DNA from: Panulirus ornatus | Taxonomy: Eukaryota > Arthropoda > Malacostraca > Decapoda > Palinuridae | Length of the DNA stretch: 64,000 bases | Assembly: GCF_036320965.1 (NCBI RefSeq) | Contig: NC_092287.1 | Location: 5,367,297 to 5,431,296 of the forward strand | Direction: 5' to 3' | Shown here: positions 1 through 13,600 of the stretch, one piece after another | Numbering within the stretch: position 1 is the first letter of the stretch | How the letters are laid out: the number at the start of each line of letters is the position of its first letter | Made by a program: the position numbers and the translations under genes | The notes under the pieces: generated by a model | What the model was told of the DNA's origin: nothing | The model's database searches: none | The model's input: the letters and a program-made list of their open reading frames with translations, nothing else

Positions 1-690
1 GCATGTATTTCGTTTGGTCTAACTGAACCACAAGTAGCAGTACTATTTACTTACAGGTACTCTCATTCCAAATGTCTTTGCACAGTATGAGTCCCTTTCC
101 CAAATATTTGTTTATCAGTTTCTTCATTGCACCAGAAAGTCCAATGCAATCACTGTACTCAAATCCACATGCTTACCAGTACATACAATTATGTTTCAAA
201 CTATACCACTCTCACAAAGACCTCTATTCCAAATCTATTATTATTAAATGGAATGTATTGCTTGAAGCTAAGCTTACCTTTGAAAAGCATGAAAAAGTCA
301 TCAATATTAAGCATTTGAAATGGGCAGAACATTTGTGAACATTCATTCTGGTAGGTATACATATATTTTACCACGTAAAGCTTATAATTTTCATCAGTCC
401 TATTACTGAATGCAAACTGTAAGAATCTTTGAAGTAAGAATAAGTAATTTCTTCTGTTAAGCTTGCTGAACATAAATGTTTGAATCAAAGGGCCTGTTAC
501 TGATATTTTTGAGTGAATGCTTTTTTTTTTTTACAAATGGCATCAACAATACTAATGCAAAGAAAATGTTCATTTCATATAAGTCACTATCTTTCCACTT
601 GATATGAGCATCAGTTTCACGAGTAAAGGATCCATAACAACTAATTGTCTTACTCATAATGTGGTCCATGATTGTGTGATCAAACATCAT
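1..690 (-). pseudogene. Decayed piggyBac-type transposase
   Basis: On the minus strand, 690-530 reads KWKDSDLYEMNIFFALVLL, like the start of the piggyBac DDE domain. After a gap, 415-201 contains LNIDDFFMLFKGKLSFKQY followed by IPFNNNRFGIEVFV. This matches the piggyBac stretch around the first catalytic aspartate (family pattern: sIDE/D, fKGRlsfKQYiP, GiK). After a stop, 150-60 reads GLSGAMKKLINKYLGKG, like the next conserved block. A stop, frameshifts and a poly-A run near 520-532 break the frame, so this is a dead copy. It lies in the DCLRE1C intron after exon 5. No terminal repeats or TTAA duplication were found, and the element may continue off the left edge. The family call is from memory of conserved blocks. 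Confidence 0.7.
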
Positions 691-794
691 TTGAAAAAAA
701 TCACAATCATTACCTTCCTCTGTAACACCATAATTATCACATCCCTACATTCAGAAACACATTCTATGATCTGAGCAGAAATAGTGAACGGCCT

Positions 795-1515
795 GTGGCA
801 ATGTTTGCTGAAAAAAGGACTGGTGACTGGAAATACCTGATATAAAAAAGGGGTTATAAACAAGGATACATATGCGAGTGGGAGAGATAGTCAGTGGGCA
901 TTACTGGATTACATTTTAATTTATGGGCATATAAAAAGAGACTTTTCAATGAAAATATGTTGACTGGGGCAGCAGATGGGTATAATTATGGATTCATGAG
1001 TTAAGGGTATAATTGGAGTGCATGGGGTATTCAGTGTTATGAATGGAAATGGTAAATAGCTTGTACTGTGTGCTGAAAAAGGCCTGGTGATTGGAAATAC
1101 CTGGCTTAAAAGGAGGAGTATACACAAAATACTTATGTGAGTAAGAGAGAAAGTCACAGGGCATCACTGGATTACATATAAATTGATAGGCAAGTAAAAG
1201 AGAGGCTTAGATGTAAATGTGCTGAAAGGGGCAACTGGTGGGACATCTGATCACTATCTTGTGGAGGCAAGGGTGAACAGGTGTAGAGGTTTTCAAAAAA
1301 GAGCAAACAATGTTATGGAAATGGGAGTAAAGACAGTAAGTGAGCTTGGAAAAGATAAATGTATGAGAAAATACCATGAAAAATTGAGTGCAGAACAGCA
1401 AAAGGTGAGAATAAATGAAGTGAAGGGAGTCTGTGAGGAATGGTATGTACAAGAGATGGATGTGGCATGCAAAGAGTATATCATAAGCAATCATTTCAAA
1501 CTGAAAAATGAATAA
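795..1515 (+). mobile_element. LINE endonuclease-domain remnant with internal duplication
   Basis: This is a degenerate plus-strand fragment of the dominant LINE family. It covers the end of the endonuclease domain and the linker before the reverse transcriptase, and is recognised by alignment with 55600-56030. Landmarks are GTSDHYLVEARV near 1240 (matching the SDHYLVEAKV-type motif with catalytic D and H) and the linker LSAEQQKVRINEVKGVCEEW at 1385-1440. The piece around 803-975 is repeated at 1072-1245, so part of the domain is tandemly duplicated. It ends just left of DCLRE1C exon 5. Confidence 0.65.
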
Positions 1516-1521
1516 CCATAC

Positions 1522-1662
1522 CTTAGCAGACTGATAGACTGTATAGAATATGGCTGAAGGTCGGATGACACGTATGCTAGGTGCAGTGTCCACCCCAAAA
1601 GGTACACATCGACAAGGTAGTTGACGATCACTGTGATCCTCGCCTTCTTCTACTTCATTCAT
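1522..1662 (-). CDS. DCLRE1C: DCLRE1C exon 5 (end of beta-CASP, last exon in window)
   Basis: The 141-nt exon has acceptor ttttttag|ATG at 1662 and donor AAG|gtatgg (1521-1520). The ATG is an internal codon, not a start. It encodes an acidic insert MNEVEEGEDHSDRQ, then LPCRCVPFGVDTAPSIRVIR and PSAIFYTVYQSAK. The latter aligns with human [25 protein letters not shown]. The next exon is not found in 1-1500 and must lie off the left edge. Confidence 0.88.
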
Positions 1663-4600
1663 CTAAAAAAGATGATTATATGTTCAATTACTAACATTGA
1701 TAAAAATTTCATTCAAAATTATTTTTTTTAATATATATACAGATAATTTCCCTTTCCATCATAATGAGCCAGCCTCAGAAACACATAAAACACAGTCTCA
1801 TTTGCATACATCCATTCTCTAGCTGCCATATACAGTGCACTGAAACAAAAGCCTACCATCCAGTGGTCTCCACTTCTGACACGGACCCTCTTAGTCTTTC
1901 TTTGCTTGATCTTGCCCTTTGTTCAAACTAATTCAGCACATCCTAATGGATTCTCTCAGTCAGACTGCACTTACTAGCTCACCTCTCTCTAACACTGTCA
2001 ATCCTAACACGATCAACCCACCTTACACCACACAGAGTCCTTAGGTATTTAACTTGAAACACATCCAACCTCTTCACCACATCCTGTCCTGGATTTCTAA
2101 TTTGTAACACTCACATTCTTCATTTCTTCTGCATTTACAGCCCAAGATGCACATCTATATGGTAATGTCAAAACTATTATAACTTCAAATATAAATGTCT
2201 TTGCCCTAACCTCTCCTTTTACACACTCCACAATGCACCTAAAGCTCACTCCAGCAACCATCTGCTTCCTTGTCTACTGCCAGTTACCTAAAGAAATCAA
2301 GTAAACAAAATTAATCTATAACAAAGAAGGCATTATCACATAACTTACTAGAAAGACTAATATTGCTCGTGAAAAAAGGCATGTATAGTGTCCTCATTTT
2401 CCTCTGAAACTCATTTCTGTACTAAGACATAGCAAGCTGCTTACACAAAAGCTTGAATATCCCAACCAAGTTTCACCCCAAACCAAGTTTCACTTTATGT
2501 CAACAAGGATAAACATCTACTTAATGAAGAATACCTACCATATCACAATTAATATGACAACACAAGTTTGTGACCATGAGGCAATGTAAAGAAATATCTA
2601 TTTCTATTACGTTCATCAGGCCTATCTTTTGCATGCAGTGTCCTCATTTTATATACTCTTCCTAGCAAGAAAATTATATCTCATATAAAGGAAAAATAAT
2701 ACAAGTGGATGATAGGACGGCGTATATCTCCTTGGGATGTCCAGTTTTGGCTCAGAAATGAGATCTAAAACACTTAAACTGAACAATACTTTTACAAGCA
2801 GGGTGTAAAACAGAAGACATAGCAGCTTATAATCATTTGGTAGGGGGAACTCTTTCGCTATGTATATCACTATAACTATATACAACTCTAGGCCCATTTA
2901 ATAGGGCCTGCAACTTCAAGGCCCCAGGGAAATAAGCCCAATTCAGTCCAGATAGATCAGTAAGGAGAGTGAAGGTAAACCTGTTATTGCACCAAACTGT
3001 TCCTTTTTTTTTTTATATTTGATATTTGTCACAAATGGATTCAGATCAGATAAAGTATAAGGACCAGGCAGCAAGATGAACAGATAAAACATGCATCATC
3101 AAAGAACAAAGGTTTGGAGATATCTGAAAGAATTAAAAGGAGGATCAGAAGTTAATACAATTAGACATGATAGTAAAGACTGGGAAAGGTGTCATGAGAT
3201 GCAAGAGGACCTTGTGTAATGAAGGATTATAGTAACAATCATAAACATATTTTTTTACATCACTCAATATATGGGGAAGGACAATTTTTTTGCAGACATA
3301 GTAAAGTTTGTAATCAGATGAAAGAGTTTAAAATAAATAAGAGTAGGAAACTTTAGAGGGGGCTATTCTATATATCCAAAAGGCTGTTGGAAAAGAAGAA
3401 ACGCCCATAACACAAAGACAGAAACTACTGAAAATAGATGGCAAGGAGGGGGAGCTGGAGCAGTTTCTAGAGCTTGTCAACAATCTTAGAGTATGTTGCC
3501 TTATGCAGTGGAATTGAAACCTGGAGATATTGAAACAGATCAATCTCCAAAATTTATCGTCCAATAAATGCAAAGTTTAAAAACATGCAGAGCATACAGG
3601 ATCAGCACTTCTTGGTAAAGTGAAAGAATAGCATTGAGAAAGCCAGAAGCACACAGGTAGATGAATCACAACTGATGGACTTGACTGTTAGGTGGACAGC
3701 ACCTAAATCATAAAGATTATTAACCCTGGAACTTCATCGACATAAATCTTTGATTATTTTTGGAATGCATAAAAACATTCACCAGAAAATATGAAAAGGG
3801 AAAAGAGAGAAAAAGTTACTGAAAGGAACAGGATTATCAGATGCAATTTCTGTGGTAAAGATGAATTGGTGGTTAAAATCAAGCCATACAGGGATGACTG
3901 ATTAAGGTTACATTTGAAGTCATCTAGCTAGGAGATACTTAGGTGCACAAAGAAACTTAAAGACAAGTTGGATCTGGAGAAGGCATATGATAGAGTTGAT
4001 AGAGATGCTCTGTGGAAGGTATTAAGAATATATGGTGTGGGAGGAAAGTTGTTAGAAGCAGTGAAAAGTTTTTATCGAGGATGTAAGGCATGTGTACGTG
4101 TAGGAAGAGAGGAAAGTGATTGGTTCTCAGTGAATGTAGGTTTGCGGCAGGGGTGTGTGATGTCTCCATGGTTGTTTAATTTGTTTATGGATGGGGTTGT
4201 TAGGGAGGTAAATGCAAGAGTTTTGGAAAGAGGGGCAAGTATGAAGTCTGTTGGGGATGAGAGAGCTTGGGAAGTGAGTCAGTTGTTGTTCGCTGATGAC
4301 ACAGCGCTGGTGGCTGATTCATGTGTGAAACTGCAGAAGCTGGTGACTGAGTTTGGTAAAGTGTGTGGAAGAAGAAAGTTAAGAGTAAATGTGAATAAGA
4401 GCAAGGTTATTAGGTACAGTAGGGTTGAGGGTCAAGTCAATTGGGAGGTGAGTTTGAATGGAGAAAAACTGGAGGAAGTGAAGTGTTTTAGATATCTGGG
4501 AGTGGATCTGGCAGCGGATGGAACCATGGAAGCGGAAGTGGATCATAGGGTGGGGGAGGGGGCGAAAATTCTGGGGGCCTTGAAGAATGTGTGGAAGTCG

Positions 4601-7600
4601 AGAACATTATCTCGGAAAGCAAAAATGGGTATGTTTGAAGGAATAGTGGTTCCAACAATGTTGTATGGTTGCGAGGCGTGGGCTATGGATAGAGTTGTGC
4701 GCAGGAGGATGGATGTGCTGGAAATGAGATGTTTGAGGACAATGTGTGGTGTGAGGTGGTTTGATCGAGTGAGTAACGTAAGGGTAAGAGAGATGTGTGG
4801 AAATAAAAAGAGCGTGGTTGAGAGAGCAGAAGAGGGTGTTTTGAAGTGGTTTGGGCACATGGAGAGGATGAGTGAGGAAAGATTGACCAAGAGGATATAT
4901 GTGTCGGAGGTGGAGGGAACACGGAGAAGAGGGAGACCAAATTGGAGGTGGAAAGATGGAGTGAAAAAGATTTTGTGTGATCGGGGCCTGAACATGCAGG
5001 AGGGTGAAAGGAGGGCAAGGAATAGAGTGAATTGGAGCGATGTGGTATACCGGGGCTGACATGCTGTCAGTGGATTGAATCAAGGCATGTGAAGCGTCTG
5101 GGGTAAACCATGGAAAGCTGTGTAGGTATGTATATTTGCGTGTGTGGACGTATGTATATACATGTGTATGGGGGGGGGGTTGGGCCATTTCTTTCGTCTG
5201 TTTCCTTGCGCTACCTCGCAAACGCGGGAGACAGCGACAAAGTATAAAAAAAAAAAAAAAAAGTTGGAATTCAATAGAGTATTCATCAAGCATGATAGAA
5301 AAGGAGAAAAGTAAAGAATGCAGTAAGATGGCATAAAACATAACCACTTATTGAGGCAAGAGCACAAACCACCACTGCCAGAACCACAAACAGATCAGGA
5401 ATGTTACATGATGGCAATACCAGACTGAAAATAATGCATACAAATGCTGATGGATTAGTAGTTAGCATCAGTTAGCATTCCTGACAGTGACGTATTCATG
5501 GGCTATCCAGAGTCAAGTGCATCGGTTCAAATCCTAGATGTGGCAGTTGGTCTTGTCAACCTAGCTGCTTATTGACCCCCTCACCCTCCTGCATGTTCAG
5601 GCCCCGATCACTCAAAATCTTTTTCACTCCATCCTTCCATCTCCAACTTGGTATCCCGCTTCTCCTTGTTCTCTTCACCTCCGACAAATATATCCTTCTT
5701 TGTCAACCTTTCCTCACTCATTCTCTCCATATGTCCAAACCATTTCAACACTTCCTCTTTTGCTCTCTCAATAACACTCATTTTATTACCACACATCTCT
5801 CTTACCGTTTCATTACTTACTCGATCAAACCACCTCACACCACATATTGTCCTCAAACATTTCATTTCCAACACATCCACCTTCCTCTGTACAACCCTAT
5901 CTACAGATCATGCCTCACAACCACATGAAATTGTTTGAACTACTATTCCTTCAAACACAGCCATTTCCCTATGAGATAATAACCTGTCCCTCAATCCTGC
6001 TGAACCTAATAACCCTGCTTTTATTCATATTTACTCTCAACTAAACACTCTTCCAAACTCAGTCACCAACTTCTGAAGTTTCTCACTTGAATAAGCCACC
6101 ATTGCTGTCTCGTTAGCAAACAACAACTTACTCACTTCCTAAGCCCTCTCATCCCTAATAGACTCTGTACTTGTCCCTCTCTCCAAGACTTGCATTTACC
6201 TCCCTCACCATCCCATCCATAAACAAATTAAACAACCACTGTGAAATCACACACCCCTGCCACAGACTGACCTTCACTGGGAACCATTCACTCTCCTCTC
6301 TTCCTACTCATACACAAGCCTTGAACCCTAGATAAAAACTTCTCTGCCTCTAGTAGCTTACCTTCCGCACCACATATCTGCCCACCTCCCACCTTTCCTT
6401 TGCCATGTGCATCTCTTGCACATGCCATCAATGTTTTCCTAAATACCTCCACTCCCCTTACTTCATTTGCTCTCACCTTTTGCCTACCTACACTTCTTAA
6501 AGAAGGTAAAGTACTGATAATGGAGGATTTCAATCATGAAGAAAGACAGGTGAATTTGGATTCTAATAGTTACAGGGCATCATGGAGACAAAAGTTCTAA
6601 GTGTTTACAGAAAAATTTTATGTTTTAATACAATATATTATATGTTCCTATATGTATATGTGGGTGAATATATATGTTAAAATATATAATAATTATATAA
6701 TAAAAATAAAAATGGATATGAATGTGAATATATGCATATGCATACCAATATTTAGTCCTACAAGAACAGAAGATTGGACCAAGTAAGGATTTTTCCCTAA
6801 AGGGCTCAGTCATCTGTTCCTGATACTACCTTGCTAAAGCAGGAAAAGACAAGCACTTATAAAAATGAAAGAAAAAGGTATATGCATACTAACTAACCCT
6901 CCAGTCACAGGCATGAATCCATGTTTCAGTTGCATCTGGAGTAAGTGCATCTTGGATTTCAGGTACGGTATGATACATGCGATATTTCCATCGACTGACG
7001 TGCACACGCATCCCAAATCGTTCGTGAAGGCTTCTATAGACATACTCATATCCATACTTTGCTGAAGAGAAAATTGATGAAAGATTCATTATTGACAAAT
7101 TTTAAAATGAGAATTAAGGTTGACCTGAAATTCAAAAACTCACATACACCTAAGAAAACAGATACCCATTGAAATAAAGCAACATTAGTTACCAATCTAG
7201 ATTAGGAGAGGAAAATAAAGTCACTTCATTCAAGTAGAAAAATATAATAAATGAGCAATTACAAATTAACCTGAGACAATGATGATATACAGGTGTATAC
7301 AAATGAAGTATTAGGAAAATAAGTACATCTTTTTTAATACCATCAGACATGGCATGGGCAAATAACATGCCCCACTCAAGACCATCTTGGGGGAAAGAAA
7401 AAGAAAGTAGAAATTAATCAGGGCTCCATTTGTGCTTCTACACCTGAATCTTACAGGATGAAAGATTATAAGAAGAGGGAAAGACAAAAGAAAGAAGAGT
7501 ACTCCTCAGGTAAAGGGCAGAAGGTACCATAACAGCTAATCCTCATGTGGCACGTCAGCCAAATGCACACCATGGATCAAGCAATGGTGGGAACACATGC

Positions 7601-10600
7601 AGACATTTCATGAGAACAATGTCCAAAATGATACCTATGGAATAGAGAAAGGATGGCATTACTGTGGCATATGGAAAGAGAAGGCTGAAGAGAGGAGATA
7701 CCAAGAGAATTAATGAGAATAAAGGCTTTTGATTCCACTTTAGTTCACAGAGAGGTGGAGGGTTAGCCACACCAGATAAGTGAGCATACTTAAGGAATAA
7801 AACCTTTGTTGATATGAAACAGCTATTCACAAGAAAAATAATTATGAAGCATAGAACACTCTGCTTTTGGGAAACAGACTTTGTCATGTTGATAATTATG
7901 AGAGGTTTTAGGAAAGGGTAGAGGATATAGTTATTCCCAACATATTCATATTATTAGAGGGTTAAACTGTGGTTTTGTTATTAAACAGAGAAATGATGCT
8001 TAGAAATAAATAAGGGGAAAAATTGCATTTTAGCACTATACAGTTCACAGGGCTCATCTATTCTGGAATGCTGCAAAAGTCTGAAATGAGAAAGGAAATA
8101 TGATCACTACAAGAGAAAGAATGAGTATCAAAAGGAAGAGTGGAGGAAAAGTTAGCAGAAGTATGTAAAGAGGAATCATCAGCATATAACTGAGCAGGGT
8201 TCAAAGTACATGAGAGAAGATAATTTGAAAAGAAAGGGAGTGACTGATAGGACAGAAACCTGAGGAACTCCACTACTGATGGAATATGAAGGGGAAATCG
8301 CTCCATCAATGACCACAGCAATGGATTGGCCTGAAAGGAAACTATTAATTAGAGAAAAGACAGGAGCAGTAAAACCAAAGGAAGGGAGTTTAGGGCATAA
8401 AGGCTTATGACACAACCTGTAAAATACTTTGGAGATGCCAAGGGCAAAGAAAAAAATGCTTCACCAAAATCCCTAAGAGTTGAGGACCAGAGGTAGGCAC
8501 ATAAGATAGAAGGACAACAAATGCATACTGATGAGGTTCGTATTCTTTAATAAAAAGTACTGCTTATAAAAGATTCATATTCAACATGAAACACATTATT
8601 TATACTAAGGTTTTTCAGCAAATCTGTCTCCCTGACAAAAATGTCCAAAAATCTTTTTATTTCAAAACTGAAATATAACATAATCAAATGCTTCTATACT
8701 TCAAATGGTCATGAAAAAATATCTCATAATGCTTCCCCTTGCTGAAACACACACAATAAATAAGAAGTGCATCATAAGAAAAAATCTAATAGATCGTTTA
8801 AGGAGAGAAGAAAGAGAGAGGGCGATATTAGAACTCTACAGGACACCACTGTTCATAGGATAAAAGAAGTCACTCTATCAGTGAATACTGCAAGGAAACA
8901 ATCAGAAAGGAAGCTATGCACTAGGGAACAGAGAGAACCAGAAAAACCAAAGGAAGAAAGTTAAAAAAGCAAAGACCAATGACTAATCCTGTTAAATGTT
9001 TTGATGTTAACAACCATGACAAAAGTCTTAACAAAATTATGGAGAGGGCTTAATTACAAGCACATAAATATGATAAGATTTTATCATAATGAAAAGGTTA
9101 GCACAACGCACTCAGCTCACAAGTTTGTTGGGTGTTCTTTCCCTTGTCCACCACTCCTCTACTCATATTATTTGCCTTTTACATAACGCTTTTTTGGCTG
9201 CTACTCTATCGGCACTGTCATCTATTTGGGGCTCATCAGGTATTGTCTTCAACCATGAATCATAAATCTTGTGAAAATTTCTGAAGGCACTACAGGTAAA
9301 ATTCTTGTCCATGGCAACAATGTCTCCTTAACTAGCCAACTCCAGTATTGCTTCTTAATCTTCAGTGCCCCACCCTCAAAAGGCCAGCAGCAGGGGGAAA
9401 GTCTAGCACTGTGTTTCCTACTGACTACTTCTACCTAATGTTCCTACCTACTACTTCTACTTAATGCTTCTACCTAAGTGTTCCTACTTACTACTTCTAT
9501 CTATTGTTCCTACCATTTTGCCAAAAGGCAGGGCTAGCAGATAGCACTCACCACAGGAAAATCCAGTTATGAAGAATGAGCTGTGTGAGTTGAGCATTGT
9601 AAAGTGTTATGTGTGACAAGTAGAGATTGTACGTTTGTGGACAGAATGCCAGTAGTCCACATGCAAGTGAGGCAGAAAGAAACGACAGCTACCTGGGTCA
9701 GAGGAGTGCAACTTTGCAACCAGTGAAGTGCTGGCAGCAATCACTAACCCTCTCGACACCCAGGTGGGTAGTACTGATAATATACCTCCCTGGTCATTGG
9801 CTGCCTACCAACCACTAACTAATATATCTTTACTCTGATTTAATGATTCTGTAACTACCTTACTGAGTTGCTTTCAGGTTCATAGTTTATTAGTCTTTAT
9901 ACCATCTACTTGTTGCAATACATCTTTGTATGCATTTCTCCAAACGTTACATTTCCAGCTCTTTCATTCTGTTATGGCAGTTCATATGCTCAAGTCCATT
10001 AATTCAACTTATGAAGCATTTCTGAATTCTTTCTAATTTACTTATCATTCCTTCATGATTGGTAACCATACAACAGAGCAGTATTCAATTCTACTTCTTG
10101 TACATATATTACATATCTCTATCTTTTGTACTCTTTCTCCTGCTATATCTGTCTATCTATATTTCTGCCACTCATTCCCTTCGGGAATGCCCTCACGGGG
10201 GTTGCAAAAACAACTCTCCATAACCGTTTAACTCTAGTGCCGCTTCTTAGTCTCTTAGTTCTTCACCCTTAAAAGGCCACCGGCAGAGTGAAACTTTAGT
10301 GTAGTTTTTAGAAGCTCCTGCCTTATGTTCCTTACAATTACTTTTACCTAAAGTTCCAATTTACTACTACTACCTAATACTCTCACCTAAATGTTTCCAT
10401 TTACTACAAATGTCCCCATCTACTACTTCTACCTAATGCTCCTGTATAATGATCCTATCTACAACTTCTATCTATTGCTCCTACCATTTTGCCTAAAGGT
10501 AAAGCTAGCACATAGTACTCAATGAAGGAAAATCTACAGTTAAAAAGAATAAGTTGTGTGAATTCAGTTGTGTCAAGTGTTATGTGAGACAAGGAGAGCC

Positions 10601-13600
10601 TGTATGATTACACACAGAATGCTAGCAGTCAAGATATGGATGAGGCAGAAAGCAAAAACAGCTACTTGGGTCAAATGAGTGTAATCTGACAACCAATGAA
10701 AAGCTGGCTCACTACACAGCCATCACTAACCCTCCCTATACCTAGACAGGTAGTACCAATAATATACCTCCCTGGTTGGTGGCTACCTACTAACTACCTT
10801 TATAACCTTGTTATAAAGGTTCTTAATATCATACAACCCATTATTCTGCTGGAAACTGTTTACTTATCAATGTGTTCATAGTTCATTTACTTTTCATTTT
10901 TTTTTTTTTTTTTTTTTGCTTTGTCGCTGTCTCCCGCATTTGCGAGGTAGCGCAAGGAAACAGAAGAAAGAAATGGCCCAACCCATCCCCATACACATGT
11001 ATATACAAACGTCCACACACGCAAATATACATACCTACACAGCTTTCCATGGTTTACCCCAGATGCTTCACATGCCTTGATTCAATCCACTGACAGCATG
11101 TCAACCCCGGTATACCACATCGCTCCAATTCACTCTATTCCTTGCCCTCCTTTCACCCTCCTGCATGTTCAGGCCCCGATCACACAAAATCTTTTTCACT
11201 CCATCTTTCCACCTCCAATTTGGTCTCCCTCTTCTCCTCGTTCCCTCCACCTCCGACACATATATCCTCTTGGTCAATCTTTCCTCACTCATTCTCTCCA
11301 TGTGCCCAAACCATTTCAAAACACCCTCTTCTGCTCTCTCAACCACGCTCTTTTTATTTCCACACATCTCTCTTACCCTTACGTTACTTACTCGATCAAA
11401 CCACCTCACACCACACATTGTCCTCAAACATCTCATTTCCAGCACATCCATCCTCCTGCGCACAACTCTATCCATAGCCCACGCCTCGTAACCATACAAC
11501 ATTGTTGGAACCACTATTCCTTCAAACATACCCATTTTTGCTTTCCGAGATAATGTTCTCGACTTCCACACATTCTTCAAGGCTCCCAGAATTTTCGCCC
11601 CCTCCCCCACCCTATGATCCACTTCCGCTTCCATGGTTCCATCCGCTGCCAGATCCACTCCCAGATATCTAAAACACTTCACTTCCTCCAGTTTTTCTCC
11701 ATTCAAACTCACCTCCCAATTGACTTGACCCTCAACCCTACTGTACCTAATAACCTTGCTCTTATTCACATTTACTCTTAACTTTCTTCTTTCACACACT
11801 TTACCAAACTCAGTCACCAGCTTCTGCAGTTTCTCACATGAATCAGCCACCAGCACTGTATCATCAGCGAACAACAACTGACTCACTTCCCAAGCTCTCT
11901 CATCCCCAACAGACTTCATACTTGCCCCTCTTTTCAAAACTCTTGCATTCACCTCCCTAACAACCCCATCCATAAACAAATTAAACAACCATGGAGACAT
12001 CACACACCCCTGCCGCAAACCTACATTCACTGAGAACCAATCACTTTCCTCTCTTCCTACACGTACACATGCCTTACATCCTCGATAAAAACTTTTCACT
12101 GCTTCTAACAACTTACTTTTCATGGGAAACAATTTTTCAATCTCTATTACCTACCTGCATATCACAAACTTTGTCTGCAAATCACTAAAATGCTCACTCA
12201 CAAATGACTGTATTTATTTGTGATATCTGAACTTCATACTAACCTACTAACCTGGACACACAAGATGTATGAGATGATTGTTTCCTCTGGCTAACCAATC
12301 TTCAACAAGATCACCAATAGCTGAGGAACTTTCTTCTCTCGTTGGAAAGTGCATGATATCACGATGACAGAAAGTTGTGTCTATATGTAGAGAGTCAACA
12401 GTTTTTACAGTTCCATCAGCATTATGCAGTGCACGTATTCTCTCAACATCACCAACGCTGGTGCGGAAGTCTCCAGTGTAGAGAACTGTCCCTCCTCTCC
12501 CTTCAAAGAGAAACCTGAAAACATCATAATTCTATTAAGCCAATAAAAGGCATTATTCAAATTTTGTTTTTATGGACAAATTCAAAGCATAAACTACCAA
12601 AAGGTAGCAGATATATGATTAAATTTCCTTTTAAGATAACTTATAACCATGTTCAGAGTACTTCAAAAAAACGAGATTCTGATGGAAACAAACTTCTGTT
12701 ACGATATTAATTAAAATGAAAGACTGGCAACTGTAAGCTGAGCAACAACCGAACTATCAGTTCCAAAGAAAAACTAAAAAATTATCATTATGTAAATCAA
12801 TTAACTATCAACATCTCGAATACCGTATTCCCCTTGATTCCATTTAAAACTGGTCTGCATCAAAGATGTGTAAAGGTACTATAATTGTTTCATCTGTTTA
12901 TGGGCATGGTGGAGAAGAAGGTAAATGAGAGGCTCCTGAAGCAAAGATCAGGACTACAGTATACTGGAGGCAGGCAAGCATGGGAGGCAAATCAACTGAT
13001 ATTTATGCATGACAAGGATCTGGTGGAAGACTCAAGAGAGAAACTCTATGATATGTTGATAAAGTGTTGGACTATGTTAAGGAAGAAAATTCCAAGTTAC
13101 ATGAAAAAAGTTAATGTACACAGATGCAGCAGGGGGATCAGACTGGACTCTGAGCATTTGTTGCTGGAGGTTAGTTATGAATTAGTTTGGGTGGGAGGGA
13201 TCTTGTGCTCCTGCAGAGATCTGCATGCCAAGCATTTTGAGGTGAGACTGTAATGGGAGGAGCTTTGTTTCATTAGCTCTTCACCACTTCCATTCACAAC
13301 AATGAATACCCCATGTACACCAATCATACCTTCAACTGCCACATATATTTGATTATATATTTGATTTTTCCATACATATTCACCATTTCCACATTAGCAA
13401 GGTAGCATAAAAAAAAAAAAAAAAAGGACGGAGCATCAGAGGGGAAAATACTCTCTTGGCCCCCTTCTCTGTTCCTTTTGGAAAAGGAAACAGTGGAGGG
13501 AAGGATTTTCAGCCCCCTGCTCCCAATATATATATTCATATTTTATTTATTGTACATAATCAATGTTTCCAGCATCAGTGAGGTAGTGCCAGGAAACACG

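Noticed and set aside
72..338. 88-aa and 63-aa plus-strand frames
   Set aside because: They lie opposite the piggyBac relic and have no recognisable content.
1207..1662. 151-aa minus frame read as a gene starting at 1662
   Set aside because: Only 1522-1662 is coding, as DCLRE1C exon 5. Its ATG is internal and sequence left of the donor at 1521 is intron.
5209..5236. Hairpin tail considered as a tRNA or small RNA gene
   Set aside because: No cloverleaf and no A/B boxes. It occurs at the ends of LINE copies and fits a LINE 3' tail.
4543..5347. Long minus-strand frames (111-246 aa) opposite LINE copies, repeated at 11077-11553, 18552-19027, 20707-21247, 21662-22313, 41346-42141, 50851-51465
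   Set aside because: They are the complement of the RT C-terminal region. They exist because the coding strand has few T-A-starting codons in those frames. They differ in length between copies and match no known protein.
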